From Streptomyces sp. 130 (GTDB taxonomy: Bacteria > Actinomycetota > Actinomycetes > Streptomycetales > Streptomycetaceae): a stretch of DNA of 64,000 nt. A program made the translations under genes and the position numbers. The stretch covers positions 1-64,000 of the forward strand of contig NZ_VJNO01000024.1 in the NCBI RefSeq assembly GCF_007096885.1. Reading direction: 5' to 3'. Positions 31,911 through 43,284 of the stretch are shown here, piece after piece (the first letter of the stretch is position 1; the number at the start of each line of letters is the position of its first letter). Below the pieces are notes generated by a model. That model ran no database searches. It saw nothing but the letters and a program-made list of their open reading frames with translations, and had not been told where the DNA came from.

Positions 31911-32678
31911 CTAGCCGCCCGCCGCCTTCGGGAAGAGGTCGAGGAAGGGGCCGGCCGTGGCGGAGAAGCCCCGGCCGAACGGGGAGTCGAAGTCCCAGAT
32001 CAGGAAGAGGAGGAAGGCGATCAGCACACTGAAGAGCCCCGCGAGCAGGAGCTCCCGGAACGTCCGCCGGATCTGCAGCGTGAAGATCAGCCCCACGGTC
32101 ACCAGGGCACCGATGATCAGCCCGAACCACACCACCCCGGGCATGGTCGCGCCCGCGCTCTGCCCCCGTGAACTGCGGGCGTCGTCGGCGGCGGCCACCT
32201 GGTCGACCAGGGGCTGGTAGGCCTCGCCCTCGTGGTCCGTCTTCGGCCGGTAGTCCGTGACATCGGCGCGTACCTTGTCCAGCAGTTCGGCGCCGCGGTC
32301 GCTGAGCGTTCCGTGCTCGGTCATGGTCCGCCACTCGTCGTGCACCACATAGCTCACGTACGCGTCGACATCGGCCCGGATGCGGGTGCGCACCTCCTGC
32401 GGATAGACGGCGGAGCGTGCGCTCACCTCGTGCAGGGCCTGGGCCTCCTGGCGTACGTACTCCTGCGCGGCGCTCCGGCCCTCCCAGACTCCCGCGATGG
32501 CGAGGCCCAGCACGATCGCGTAGATCACTCCGATCATCATCGTCATGTACTCGATGACGTCGGGGGTTTCGGACGGGTCGTCGTCCTCCGGGAGTCTGCG
32601 GTTGCTGAGGATGGCGATGGTCAGGACGACGGCGGTGGCCGCCACCAGGGCGAGCGTGAGAACGAGCCATTCCGACAT
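31911..32678 (-). CDS. DUF4239 membrane protein
   Basis: A 255-residue membrane protein with two N-terminal helices (about 5-23 and 45-65), a cytoplasmic helical middle part and two C-terminal helices (about 185-205 and 212-232). This is the DUF4239 (bestrophin-like) layout, with the conserved YMTMMIGVIYAIVLGLAIAGVW around residue 44-65. Such proteins are of unknown activity; an ion channel role is only suggested by distant similarity. It lies 15 nt downstream of the Pro-rich protein gene in the same direction, probably co-transcribed. Confidence 0.8.
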   Translation of the reverse strand: MSEWLVLTLALVAATAVVLTIAILSNRRLPEDDDPSETPDVIEYMTMMIGVIYAIVLGLAIAGVWEGRSAAQEYVRQEAQALHEVSARSAVYPQEVRTRIRADVDAYVSYVVHDEWRTMTEHGTLSDRGAELLDKVRADVTDYRPKTDHEGEAYQPLVDQVAAADDARSSRGQSAGATMPGVVWFGLIIGALVTVGLIFTLQIRRTFRELLLAGLFSVLIAFLLFLIWDFDSPFGRGFSATAGPFLDLFPKAAGG

Positions 32679-32693
32679 GGGCGTCTCCGGGAT

Positions 32694-33242
32694 TCATCGG
32701 GAGCGTGGGCGCAGCACGGCGACCGCGAACACCGCGGGGGCCGTGATCATCAAGGTGAGAGTGACCAAGGAGGTGTGACGCTGCGGCGTCTTCCGTACCG
32801 GTCTGCGGTAGGCGGGTAGGGCGATGCGGGGGGAGGGCGAGGGCCGTACCGACGGCGAAGGGCTCGGCTTCGGCTTCGGCTCGGGTTCGGGCTCGGGGGC
32901 CGGCGGTGGGGGAGGGGGCGGTGGCGGTGGCGGCGGCGCCGGTTCGGGCTCGGGTGCCGGGGGCGGTGGAGCCGGTGGGGGTGGTGGTGCCGGCTTCGGG
33001 GGCGGCGGGGGTGGAGGGGGCGGCTCCGGCTTCGGCGTGGGGGTCGGAGTGGGCTCCGGCTCCGGTTCGACGAAGCAGCTGTCGTCGCCGCTGACCACCA
33101 CCGCCGTGCCGCCGTCGCCCTCGCCGATGTACGCGTACGCGCAGCTGTCGGCGGTCGCCGGGGTGGGTGCGGTCAGCAGCCAGGTGAGCGCGAGCGCCGC
33201 GGTCAGCCGCCAGAAGAGTGATCCGTACACGACCGGGAGCAT
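32694..33242 (-). CDS. Pro/Glu-rich surface protein
   Basis: A 182-residue protein with a signal peptide (1-31), a short region with two cysteines (C34, C56: SCAYAYIGEGDG), a long Pro-rich stalk (57-133: Glu-Pro, Thr-Pro and runs of up to 13 Pro) and a C-terminal membrane helix with Arg residues (about 158-182). It is probably a stalk reaching across the cell wall. The stalk has strongly biased codons, so its exact length is liable to slippage and to sequencing error. I do not recognise a family. Confidence 0.65.
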   Translation of the reverse strand: MLPVVYGSLFWRLTAALALTWLLTAPTPATADSCAYAYIGEGDGGTAVVVSGDDSCFVEPEPEPTPTPTPKPEPPPPPPPPPKPAPPPPPAPPPPAPEPEPAPPPPPPPPPPPPAPEPEPEPKPKPSPSPSVRPSPSPRIALPAYRRPVRKTPQRHTSLVTLTLMITAPAVFAVAVLRPRSR

Positions 33243-33800
33243 GTTCCGGGCGGTGCGGCGGCACGCCGGGCCCCCTCCGGATTCGCCTGATGGAGGGGAC
33301 CTGGGGTGCGCGGGGTTTGGCGCTCGGTGAAATGGAACAGGGCGCGCGGGGGGCCGGTCTCCGGGAATGGCCGATTGTCGACCCTCTCCCCGGGAATGGC
33401 GCCAAAGGGTGTGTCACCGCTTGCGCGCATTCCCGGCCTTGGGGCGGCGGCGCGGAGGGGCGGGCCGGTCCGCGGACAGCCGGACGCCCCGGCCCCGTCC
33501 GGAGGGCTTCCGGTCCCCGAAGGCCAACGTCCGTGGGCCTCACGGGAGATGATGCCCGGCCATCACCGGCTCCGGCTTCGCTGACGTGCCAAAGTAGTCC
33601 GGGAGTGAACTATTCGATCCCTCGCGTTCGGCGAATGTGACGGGCAGCGACGAGTCGGTTGCACATGCCATGGGAGTGTGACCAATAACGGACGGCTAAT
33701 TTCCGTTTCCACTCGCTCTCTTGGCGGTCGATCAGTAGCCTCTGGTCCACACTGACCATGAACATGGCCGGATCGCCGTGGCGACTTGTTGGAGACATCG
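33243..33800. other. Long intergenic region without a gene
   Basis: About 558 nt between divergent genes. It contains a 7-bp hairpin, CCCCTCC (33272-33278) with GGAGGGG (33292-33298), and a stretch of lower GC from about 33594 to 33740 that probably holds the promoter of the methyltransferase gene. I could not assign a -35/-10 pair. No supported open frame. Confidence 0.6.
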
Positions 33801-34619
33801 ATGGAGCGTCCCGCCTGGGCACCGCAAGGCATTGACATTTCGGTGCCGAGCGTGTCCCGAATGTATGACTTCTATCTGGGCGGCTCGCACAATTTCGAGG
33901 TGGACCGGGAAGCGGCCCGGAAGGCCATGGAGTTCATGCCGGGACTTCCCAAGGCGATGCAGGCGAACCGGGCCTTTATGCGGCGGGCCGTGCGCCACGC
34001 GCTGAGCGAGGGCGTCACCCAGTTCCTCGACATCGGTTCCGGCATACCCACCTTCGGCAATGTGCACGAGGTCGCCCAGGCCATCGACCCCGGGGCCAAG
34101 GTCGCCTACGTCGACCACGACCCGGTCGCCGTCGCGCACAGCCAGGCCGTTCTCGAAGGCAACGACGGCGCCACGATCGCGGCGGCCGACCTGCGCCGCC
34201 CCGAGGAGATCCGGGACAGCCCGGAGGTGAGCAAACTCCTCGACTTCGACCGCCCGGTGGCGCTCCTGCTCGTGGCCGTCCTCCACTTCATCGAGGACTC
34301 CGACGATCCGGGGACCGCCGTCGCCGCACTCCGCGACATGCTGGCGCCCGGCAGCCTCCTGGTCGTCACCCACGCCGCGTACGAGGGCATCCCGGTGCCC
34401 CGCGAGGAGGCCGGCGGCGCGGTCGGCGTCTACCGGGACATCCGCAGCCCGCTGATCATGCGCACCCGCGAGGAGGTCGCCCGCTTCTTCGACGGCTTCG
34501 AGCTCGTCGAGCCGGGCCTCGTCGCACTGCCGGAATGGCGCCCCGAGAACGCCGCGGCCCCCGAGAACGAGGACCCGTACGCCTTCTCGGGCATCGCGGG
34601 AGTGGGACGCAAGGCGTGA
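33801..34619 (+). CDS. SAM-dependent methyltransferase, DUF574 family
   Basis: A 272-residue DUF574 (Methyltransf_19) protein, a family expanded in Streptomyces. Signatures are VSRMYDFYLGGSHNF (residues ~18-32), the SAM loop LDIGSGIPT and DHDPVAVAHSQA. The substrate is unknown. The ATG at 33801 has a GGAGA site; an ATG-like start 15 nt earlier is less likely. Its stop overlaps the GTG of the c-di-GMP enzyme (GTGA), so both products are made together, which is notable because no link between the two activities is known to me. Confidence 0.88.
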   Translation: MERPAWAPQGIDISVPSVSRMYDFYLGGSHNFEVDREAARKAMEFMPGLPKAMQANRAFMRRAVRHALSEGVTQFLDIGSGIPTFGNVHEVAQAIDPGAKVAYVDHDPVAVAHSQAVLEGNDGATIAAADLRRPEEIRDSPEVSKLLDFDRPVALLLVAVLHFIEDSDDPGTAVAALRDMLAPGSLLVVTHAAYEGIPVPREEAGGAVGVYRDIRSPLIMRTREEVARFFDGFELVEPGLVALPEWRPENAAAPENEDPYAFSGIAGVGRKA

Positions 34620-36790
34620 GCATTCCCGCCCAGGCGTCAGGGGCCCCGGAGTCGGCGCCCGACGGCCCCGAGGACCGGCTCCGGAGGTTCGCCACCATCT
34701 GGAGCCGGGCCATCTTCCCGTCGACGGCCACCTCCCTGACCCGGCCCGAGTTCGAGCAGCACCTGCTGCCGCTGGCCCGTACGCTCAGCGAGACGCTGCA
34801 CGCCCGCCCGTTCGACGCGGCCCCGGCGACCGGGGTGGGCGGCGCGCTCGTCGCCGCCCACTGCACCGACCCGGACGCGCTCAGCGCCACGCTCGGCGTC
34901 GTCGACTCCTACCTGGTGCTGTACTGCGGCAGCAACGGGCCGGTGGCCCTCACCACCGAGGACAGCCGGTCCCGCTGCGCCCGCATCCAGCACGCGGTGG
35001 CCGCCGGCTTCACGCAGGCCCTGCGCGAGCGGACGCTGGCCGAGCAGGAGGCCATCGCCCGCTCGGCGCTCGCCGCCCGCTCCCACGCCGAACAGGCCCT
35101 GCACGCCACCGAGGCACGCTTCCGCGCCGTCTTCAAGGACGCGGCCATCGGCATCGGCATCGCCGACCTCGACGGCAATGTGCTGGAGGTCAACGACACC
35201 CTCACCCGGATGTTCGGCGGCCTGGAGAACCACGTCCTGAGCCACCGCGTCAACGAGTGGGTCCACCCCGAGGACTCCCCGCAGGTCTGGAAGTACTACA
35301 ACGAGCTGGTACGCGGCGAACGCGAGCACTACCGGGTCGAGAAGCCGTACTACCGCAACGACGGCACCGTGCTGTGGACCAACCTGACCGTGTCGCTGCT
35401 GCGCGACCCCGAGGGACGGCCCGAATACCAGCTGGCGCTGCTCGAGGACACCACCGAACGCCGCCTGCTCAACCTCCGCCTGCGCTACGAGGCCACCCAC
35501 GACGCGCTCACCGGGCTGCCCAACCGGACACTCTTCTTCGAGCGCCTGGAGAAAGCGCTCTCAGCCGGCGACGGCAGCCGCTTCGGCCTCTGCTACCTGG
35601 ACCTGGACGGGTTCAAGGCGATCAACGACAGCCTCGGCCACGCCGCGGGCGACCGGCTGCTCGTGGAGGTCGCGGACCGCCTCCAGAGCTGCGCGACCGC
35701 CTCCGGCGAGATGGTCGCCAGGCTCGGCGGCGACGAGTTCGTGGCGCTCACGACGAGCTTCGACAGCCCCGCCGAGGTGGACGAACTCGCCTGCCGCATC
35801 CTCGGAGCCCTGAGCACGCCCATCCGGCTGGACGGGCGCGAGCTGACGGTGCGCGGCTCGATCGGGGTCGTGGAGGGCCCGGCCGGGGAGCGCAGCGCCG
35901 CCGAGGTGCTGCGCAGCGCCGACATCACCATGTACCGGGCCAAGTCCGCGGGCGGCAACCGGTTCGAGCTGGCCGACGCGGAGGCCGACGCCCGCGCCAT
36001 CACCCGGCACGGGCTGACCACGGCGCTGCCGGCCGCCCTGGAACGCGGCGAGTTCTTCATCGAGTACCAGCCGCTGGTGCACCTCGGCGACGGCTCGGTG
36101 CACGGGGCGGAGGCCCTGGTGCGCTGGTGCCACCCGCAGCACGGGGTGCTGGGCCCCGACCGGTTCATCACGCTGGCCGAACACACCGGGCTCATCGTGC
36201 CGCTCGGCCGCTGGGTCCTGGAGGAATCGGTCCGGCAGGCCAACTTCTGGCAGGAACGGCACACCGACGGCGGGCCGCTGCGGATCAACGTCAACCTCTC
36301 ACCGGCCCAGCTGCACCACCCGCAGCTGGTCGCGGAGACCGTCGAGGTCCTGGAGCGCTCCGGACTCGAACCGGGCGCGCTCTGCCTGGAGGTCACCGAG
36401 TCGGCGCTCATCGGCGCCGACGAGGACGTGCTGAAGCCGCTGCGCCAGCTCGCCGAGATGGGCGTCGACATCGCGCTGGACGACTTCGGCACCGGCTACT
36501 CGAACCTCGCGAACCTGCGCAGGCTGCCGGTGAGCGTGCTGAAGCTGGACCGGTCCTTCACCCAGGGCATGCAGCACCACCCGGCGGACCCGGTCGACCT
36601 GAAGATCGTGGAGGGGATCGTGTCGCTCGCCCACAGCCTCGACCTCGCGGTCACCGTGGAGGGCGTGGAGACGGGTGCCCAGGCCGAGCAGCTGCGGCAG
36701 CTGGGCTGCGACACGGCCCAGGGCTGGTACTACGCCCGCCCCGGCGCCCCGGACCGCATCCACTCGCTGCTGCTGGCCGACGCGGTGTGA
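34616..36790 (+). CDS. rmdA: PAS-GGDEF-EAL c-di-GMP enzyme (RmdA-like)
   Basis: A 724-residue soluble protein: an N-terminal helical region (about 15-150), PAS (about 165-285), GGDEF (about 290-450, with GGDEF at 371-375) and EAL (about 470-715, with E499-A500-L501, DDFGTGYS, and TVEGVET). Both catalytic signatures are intact, so it could both make and break cyclic di-GMP, the signal that controls sporulation through BldD. The architecture and soluble nature resemble Streptomyces RmdA, but the symbol is tentative. The GTG start is coupled to the upstream methyltransferase. Confidence 0.85.
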   Translation: MSIPAQASGAPESAPDGPEDRLRRFATIWSRAIFPSTATSLTRPEFEQHLLPLARTLSETLHARPFDAAPATGVGGALVAAHCTDPDALSATLGVVDSYLVLYCGSNGPVALTTEDSRSRCARIQHAVAAGFTQALRERTLAEQEAIARSALAARSHAEQALHATEARFRAVFKDAAIGIGIADLDGNVLEVNDTLTRMFGGLENHVLSHRVNEWVHPEDSPQVWKYYNELVRGEREHYRVEKPYYRNDGTVLWTNLTVSLLRDPEGRPEYQLALLEDTTERRLLNLRLRYEATHDALTGLPNRTLFFERLEKALSAGDGSRFGLCYLDLDGFKAINDSLGHAAGDRLLVEVADRLQSCATASGEMVARLGGDEFVALTTSFDSPAEVDELACRILGALSTPIRLDGRELTVRGSIGVVEGPAGERSAAEVLRSADITMYRAKSAGGNRFELADAEADARAITRHGLTTALPAALERGEFFIEYQPLVHLGDGSVHGAEALVRWCHPQHGVLGPDRFITLAEHTGLIVPLGRWVLEESVRQANFWQERHTDGGPLRINVNLSPAQLHHPQLVAETVEVLERSGLEPGALCLEVTESALIGADEDVLKPLRQLAEMGVDIALDDFGTGYSNLANLRRLPVSVLKLDRSFTQGMQHHPADPVDLKIVEGIVSLAHSLDLAVTVEGVETGAQAEQLRQLGCDTAQGWYYARPGAPDRIHSLLLADAV

Positions 36791-36814
36791 GCCGGGCGGA
36801 CACGGCGGCATCCC

Positions 36815-37717
36815 TCACCGGGGCGCCGTGTCCGCCCGTCCGGTCAGCAGGACCCGCTGGAGCTCGCGGGCCGCGCGCGGCGGGGCCACGTCGCTGCGAT
36901 GCGCCAGCGCGATGGTGCGGCGCAGCCCGGGCCGGGCCAGCGGGGTCGCGCGCAGGTCGGCCCCGGACCGGGCCGCGACCATGGCCGGAACCACCGCGAT
37001 GCCCAGGCCCGCGCGTACGAAGCCGAGCACCGCGTCCATCTCGCCGCCCTCCACCGTGAACGACGGCTCGAAGCCCTCCGCCCGGCAGGCGGCCACCGTC
37101 AGCTCCCGCAGGTCGTAGCCGTGCCGGAACATCACCAGCGGCTCGCCCGCCAGATCCGCGATCCGGACCCGCCCGCCCCGGCCCGGCCGGGGGCGCTGTG
37201 CCGACGAGACGACGACCAGGTCCTCCTGGAGCAGCTCGACCGTGGTCAGCGCCGGTGAGGCGGCCGGCAACGGCAGGACCACCAGAGCCAGATCGAGCGC
37301 CCCGCGCGCCAGCTCCCGTACGAGGTCGTGCGAGCCGCCCTCCTCCAGCAGCAGCTGGATGCCCGGGTGCAGGTCGTGGAAGGCGCGCAGCACCTCCGGC
37401 AGCAGGCCCGTGCACACGCTGGGCGTCGCCCCCAGCCTCACCCGGCCCCGGCGCAGCTGGGCGAGCTCCTGCACCTCGTGGCGTGCCGTGTCGGCGTCGG
37501 CCAGGATGCGCCGGGCCAGCGGGAGCAGCGCCTCGCCCGCGTCCGTCAGGGTGATGTTGCCGCGTGCCCGGCTGAACAGCTCGGCGCCCAGCTCGTTCTC
37601 CAGGGCCCGGATCTGCTGGGAGAGCGAGGGCTGCGAGACGTGCACCGCCTCGGCGGCACGGGTGAAGTGCCGGGCCTCGGCGACGGCCACGAAATAGGTG
37701 AGCTGCTGGAACTGCAT
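36815..37717 (-). CDS. LysR-type transcriptional regulator
   Basis: A 300-residue LysR protein: winged helix (1-60: FTRAAEAVHVSQPSLSQQIRALE) and periplasmic-binding-like effector domain (about 90-290). It is divergent from sdhCAB, and the 96-bp gap holds a textbook LysR box. The effector is unknown; control of the succinate dehydrogenase operon is inferred from position. Start ATG at 37717. Confidence 0.92.
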   Translation of the reverse strand: MQFQQLTYFVAVAEARHFTRAAEAVHVSQPSLSQQIRALENELGAELFSRARGNITLTDAGEALLPLARRILADADTARHEVQELAQLRRGRVRLGATPSVCTGLLPEVLRAFHDLHPGIQLLLEEGGSHDLVRELARGALDLALVVLPLPAASPALTTVELLQEDLVVVSSAQRPRPGRGGRVRIADLAGEPLVMFRHGYDLRELTVAACRAEGFEPSFTVEGGEMDAVLGFVRAGLGIAVVPAMVAARSGADLRATPLARPGLRRTIALAHRSDVAPPRAARELQRVLLTGRADTAPR

Positions 37718-37738
37718 TCACCCCACGCTACCCCGCTT

Positions 37739-37755
37739 CATAGGCCGGGGCTATG
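37739..37755. promoter_or_regulatory. LysR box
   Basis: CATAGGCCGGGGCTATG: 5-bp arms (37739-37743 and 37751-37755) around 7 bp, containing the T-N11-A pattern bound by LysR regulators. It lies between lysR and the sdh promoter. Confidence 0.7.
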
Positions 37756-37775
37756 GAGATCAGCCGTTCCATGAC

Positions 37776-37806
37776 TTGGACTGATCGGGTCGTCCGGCCC
37801 TAGCGT
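37776..37806 (+). promoter_or_regulatory. Promoter of sdhCAB, leaderless
   Basis: TTGGAC at 37776-37781 and TAGCGT at 37801-37806 (spacing 19). The ATG at 37814 is 7 nt after the -10 and has no ribosome site, so the mRNA probably begins at the start codon. Confidence 0.55.
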
Positions 37807-37813
37807 CGTGTCC

Positions 37814-38521
37814 ATGGCATTGGCAACCCGGACGGACCGACGGCCGTCCACGACGCGTACGCTCTGGGGCTCGACCGTCGGCAAGAAGGCGATCATGGCC
37901 GTCAGCGGCCTGGTCATGCTCCTCTACCTGGTCGTCCACATGATCGGAAACCTGAAGATCTTCTTCGGGGCCGGCGAGTTCAACGGCTACGCGCACTGGC
38001 TGCGCGTGATGGGCGAGCCGTTCCTGCACCACGAGTGGGCGCTGTGGATCGTGCGCGTGGTGCTCGTCGCCGCCGTGGTGCTGCACGCGGTCTCCGCGTA
38101 CCAGCTCAGCAGGCGCGACCTGCGGGCGAGGCCCGTCGCGTACGCGCACAAGCGGACGCGCGCGAGCTACGCCACCCGCACCATGCGCTACGGCGGGGTC
38201 ATCCTCGGGCTGTTCGTCGTCTGGCACATCCTGGACCTGACTACCGGCACCGTGCACTCCGGCGGCTTCCAGTCCGGCCACCCGTACCAGAACGTCATCG
38301 ACACCTTCTCCACCTGGTACGGCAATGTCATCTACATCGTCGCGATGCTCGCCCTGGGACTCCACGTCCAGCACGGGTTCTGGAGCGCCGCGCAGACCCT
38401 CGGCGCCGGCCGCGCGAGCCGCGACCGCGCCCTGAAGACCCTCGCCAACGTACTCGCGCTGGTGCTGACGGTGGGCTTCATCTCCGTACCCGTCGCCGTC
38501 ATGACCGGAGTCGTGAGCTGA
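37814..38521 (+). CDS. sdhC: Succinate dehydrogenase cytochrome b subunit
   Basis: A 235-residue, five-helix membrane anchor of the b558 type (one-subunit diheme anchor) that binds quinone and heme in the succinate dehydrogenase/fumarate reductase complex. Heme-ligand-type histidines are visible in YLVVHMIGNLKIF, FLHHEW, VWHILDL and LHVQHGFW. It is the first gene of the operon; sdhA follows with 1 nt spacing. An in-frame GTG 6 nt upstream (37808) is an alternative start. Confidence 0.9.
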   Translation: MALATRTDRRPSTTRTLWGSTVGKKAIMAVSGLVMLLYLVVHMIGNLKIFFGAGEFNGYAHWLRVMGEPFLHHEWALWIVRVVLVAAVVLHAVSAYQLSRRDLRARPVAYAHKRTRASYATRTMRYGGVILGLFVVWHILDLTTGTVHSGGFQSGHPYQNVIDTFSTWYGNVIYIVAMLALGLHVQHGFWSAAQTLGAGRASRDRALKTLANVLALVLTVGFISVPVAVMTGVVS

Positions 38522-38522
38522 C

Positions 38523-40468
<1,946 letters not shown>

Positions 40469-40472
<4 letters not shown>

Positions 40473-41215
40473 AGCTCACCCTGCGCGTCTGGCGCCAGAA
40501 GAACGCCGACGCCCCCGGCGCCATGTCCACGTACGAGGTGGACGGCATCTCGCGGGACATGTCGTTCCTGGAGATGCTCGACACCCTCAACGAGGAACTG
40601 ATCCTCGCCGGCGACGACCCGGTCGCCTTCGACCACGACTGCCGCGAGGGCATCTGCGGCGCGTGCAGCCTCGTCATCAACGGCGACGCGCACGGCCCGG
40701 AGAGGACCACCACCTGCCAGCTCCACATGCGCGCCTTCGACGACGGCGACACCATCGACATCGAACCCTGGCGGGCCTCGGCCTTCCCGGTCGTCAAGGA
40801 CCTGGTCGTGGACCGCTCGGCCTTCGACCGGATCATCCAGGCCGGCGGCTACATCTCCGCCCCGACCGGTACGGCCCCGGACGCGCATGCCACCCCGGTA
40901 CCGAAGCCCGACGCCGACTTCGCCTTCGAGCACGCCGAGTGCATCGGCTGCGGCGCCTGTGTCGCGGCCTGCCCCAACGGTTCGGCGATGCTCTTCACCT
41001 CGGCGAAGGTCAACCACCTGAACGTGCTCCCGCAGGGCGCTCCCGAGCGGGAGACCCGGGTGCTCGACATGGTGGAGCAGATGGACAGCGAGGGCTTCGG
41101 CGGCTGCACCCTCACCGGTGAGTGCGCGACCGCGTGCCCCAAGGGCATCCCGCTGCCGTCGATCTCGGCCATGAACAAGGAGTGGCTGAGGGCGACCCGC
41201 AAGGCCCGCCGCTGA
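40469..41215 (+). CDS. sdhB: Succinate dehydrogenase iron-sulfur subunit
   Basis: A 248-residue subunit carrying three iron-sulfur centres. The 2Fe-2S ligands are C58, C63, C66 and C83 (HDCREGICGACS, TTCQL), and the C-terminal ferredoxin-like region has CIGCGACVAACP and CTLTGECATACP. It relays electrons from FAD to the membrane anchor. Its stop is followed by a strong terminator hairpin. Confidence 0.96.
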
Positions 41216-41229
41216 GCCGGCGCACGGCC

Positions 41230-41262
41230 GGGGCCCCGGAGGCCGCCCGCCTCCGGGGCCCC
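41230..41262. terminator. Strong bidirectional terminator
   Basis: Perfect 13-bp stem (41230-41242 with 41250-41262) and 7-nt loop between the convergent sdhB and chitinase genes. Confidence 0.85.
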
Positions 41263-41267
41263 TGCGG

Positions 41268-43037
41268 TCAGGACTTGGTCACGGAGAGGTCGTCCCCGTA
41301 CACCGTGCCCTGGCCGTACCAGCCGTGCAGATAGACCGTGACCGCACCGCTGGAGCCGGTGGTGAAGGTCACCGACTGCTTGGTGTAGCCGCTCGACGAG
41401 CCCCAGGTGCTCGCCGTCGCACCGCCCCGGACGCCCAGGTAGGCGTAGTTCCCCTGGACGTAACCCTGCAGGGTGTACGTGGTGCCGGGGGCGAGGGTGA
41501 GCGTCTGCGCGCACTCGCCGGTCTGCGACGAGGTGGCCGCGACGGACAGCGCGTGCGTACCGCCGTGCACCGGCGAGGAGACGACCGCGCCACCGGACTG
41601 GCAGGTCCAGGGGCCCAGCGCGCCGGTCTCGAAGTCACCGTTGACCAGGGCCCCCGTGCCGCCGCCGGCACCGGCCACCGTCAGGGTGAACGAGGCCGCG
41701 TGGCTGAGGGTGCCGGAGGTGCCGGTGACGGTGACGGTGTACGTGCCGGGGGCCGCCGACGCCGAGGCGCTGAGCGTCAGCGCGGCGGAGCCGCCCGCCG
41801 TCACCGAGGCCGGGCTGAGCGTGGCGGTCACCCCGGCCGGGGCGCCGCCGGCGGTCAGCGCGACCGTCTGGGCGGCGCCCGAGGTCACCGCGGTCTTCAC
41901 GGTGGCCGTCGTCGACCTGCCCGGCTCGACCGTGGCCGAGGAGGGGGTCACGGCCACCGAGTAGTCGTCGGTCACCGGGCCGCTTCCGCCGCCGGTGAAC
42001 GGGGCGAAGGTGTGCGTGAAGTACCAGGTGTCCTGCGCGATGCCGGAGCAGGTGTCGCTCCCGCCGGTGCCGGGGCAGCCGCCGTTGTCGCGCTGGAGCG
42101 CCCAGAACGACAGGGTGCCGACGCCCTTGGAGACGGCCCAGTCGTACACCACGGGCGCGTTGGCCGTGGTGAAGGTCTCGGCGGGCCCGTAGTCGTCGAT
42201 GCCGGGCATCTCGATGATGCCGGTCATGCCCCACAGCTGGGCGTCGGTCTTCGCCGGGTAGAGCTTCGCCAGCTGGCCCTTCAGACCGGTGATCGCCGTC
42301 TGGGTGTCCTTGGCCATGTCGTGCGCGGCGCCGTCGTAGTAGTCGAACGTCATGAGATTGACGACGTCGACCCGGGTGCCGTTGGACACCGCGTTCTTGA
42401 GGACCGCGAGACCGCTGCTCGCCAGACCGCTGGTCGTGGTGGGCAGGGTGTACGAGATCTGCAGCGGGCGCCCACTGGCGGCGGCCCAGTCCTGGACCTT
42501 CTTGAGCGCCTTGTTGCGGCGGTCGATGCCGGCGCTGTTCGTCAGCGAGTTGTCCTCGATGTCCATGTCGAGGCGGGACACGTCGTAGGTCGTGATGACC
42601 TTCTCGTACGCGGCGGCGATCGAGTCGACGTCCGTGCAGCTGTCGGCGATCTCGGTGCCGGTGTTGTCCGCGGTGTATCCGCCGAACGACGGGATCACGT
42701 CGCCGCCGCGCGAGCGCATCGTGGCGAAGTCGGCGCCGAACTCGGACTGGGCGATCGGCATGCTCGAATCGCCGTTCCAGTACGGGGTGCACGAGCCGCG
42801 GGCCTCCGTCTGGATGAAGGCCATGGTCAGGTACTTGGCACCGGACGCCTGGGCGAGCGCGGCCGGACTGTCGCCGTTCCACGCCTCGAAGTACGGGGCG
42901 AAGACATGGGCGGGCACGGGGGTGGCGGCCGTGGTGGCGGCCTGCGCTCCGGCGCCTGATCCGAGGACCAGACCTGCGGACGCGACGGCGGTGGCCAAGG
43001 CGCTCAGGACGGCGCCGAGTGTTCTTGGACGTCTCAT
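41268..43037 (-). CDS. Secreted chitinase, GH18 with C-terminal binding modules
   Basis: A 589-residue secreted enzyme: signal peptide (1-33), GH18 catalytic domain (about 42-345) with the LDMDIE motif (D157, D159, catalytic E161), an Ig-like/alpha-galactosidase NEW3-type beta domain (about 355-455) and a carbohydrate-binding module (about 465-589). It cleaves chitin outside the cell. Upstream is a DasR-type element (43179-43190), which ties it to the N-acetylglucosamine regulon. ATG at 43037 after GGGAGCTG. Confidence 0.93.
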   Translation of the reverse strand: MRRPRTLGAVLSALATAVASAGLVLGSGAGAQAATTAATPVPAHVFAPYFEAWNGDSPAALAQASGAKYLTMAFIQTEARGSCTPYWNGDSSMPIAQSEFGADFATMRSRGGDVIPSFGGYTADNTGTEIADSCTDVDSIAAAYEKVITTYDVSRLDMDIEDNSLTNSAGIDRRNKALKKVQDWAAASGRPLQISYTLPTTTSGLASSGLAVLKNAVSNGTRVDVVNLMTFDYYDGAAHDMAKDTQTAITGLKGQLAKLYPAKTDAQLWGMTGIIEMPGIDDYGPAETFTTANAPVVYDWAVSKGVGTLSFWALQRDNGGCPGTGGSDTCSGIAQDTWYFTHTFAPFTGGGSGPVTDDYSVAVTPSSATVEPGRSTTATVKTAVTSGAAQTVALTAGGAPAGVTATLSPASVTAGGSAALTLSASASAAPGTYTVTVTGTSGTLSHAASFTLTVAGAGGGTGALVNGDFETGALGPWTCQSGGAVVSSPVHGGTHALSVAATSSQTGECAQTLTLAPGTTYTLQGYVQGNYAYLGVRGGATASTWGSSSGYTKQSVTFTTGSSGAVTVYLHGWYGQGTVYGDDLSVTKS

Positions 43038-43178
43038 GGGGCAGCTCCCAGCGGGGTGGGACAACGGGCGGACGCACGGCTCGGCCGCGCCCGGGGAGGG
43101 GCGCGGCCCGTTCCTGTGATTCCCGGCCGGGGGTCACATGCCGCACGGCGACGTACGACCGTGTGGCATGCCCATGAT

Positions 43179-43190
43179 TGGTATGGACCA
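43179..43190. promoter_or_regulatory. DasR-responsive element (dre) of the chitinase
   Basis: On the chitinase strand, TGGTCCATACCA matches 10 of 12 positions of the DasR core TGGTCTAGACCA and also resembles the TGGTCCAGACCT repeat of Streptomyces chitinase promoters. It is about 145 nt before the start. The same 12-mer recurs before the DasA-like gene. Confidence 0.7.
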
Positions 43191-43284
43191 GATAACTGTC
43201 AACGTTCTTTACTGTTTCATTCCCCTTCCCCGTGCCGCTCCCCAACCCGCGCGGAACGACCGGGAGTTGAGCCGGACCGGCCGC

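Noticed and set aside
41461..41463. Possible TTA codon in the chitinase
   Set aside because: TAA on the plus strand here is out of frame; the codon read is TAC for Tyr.
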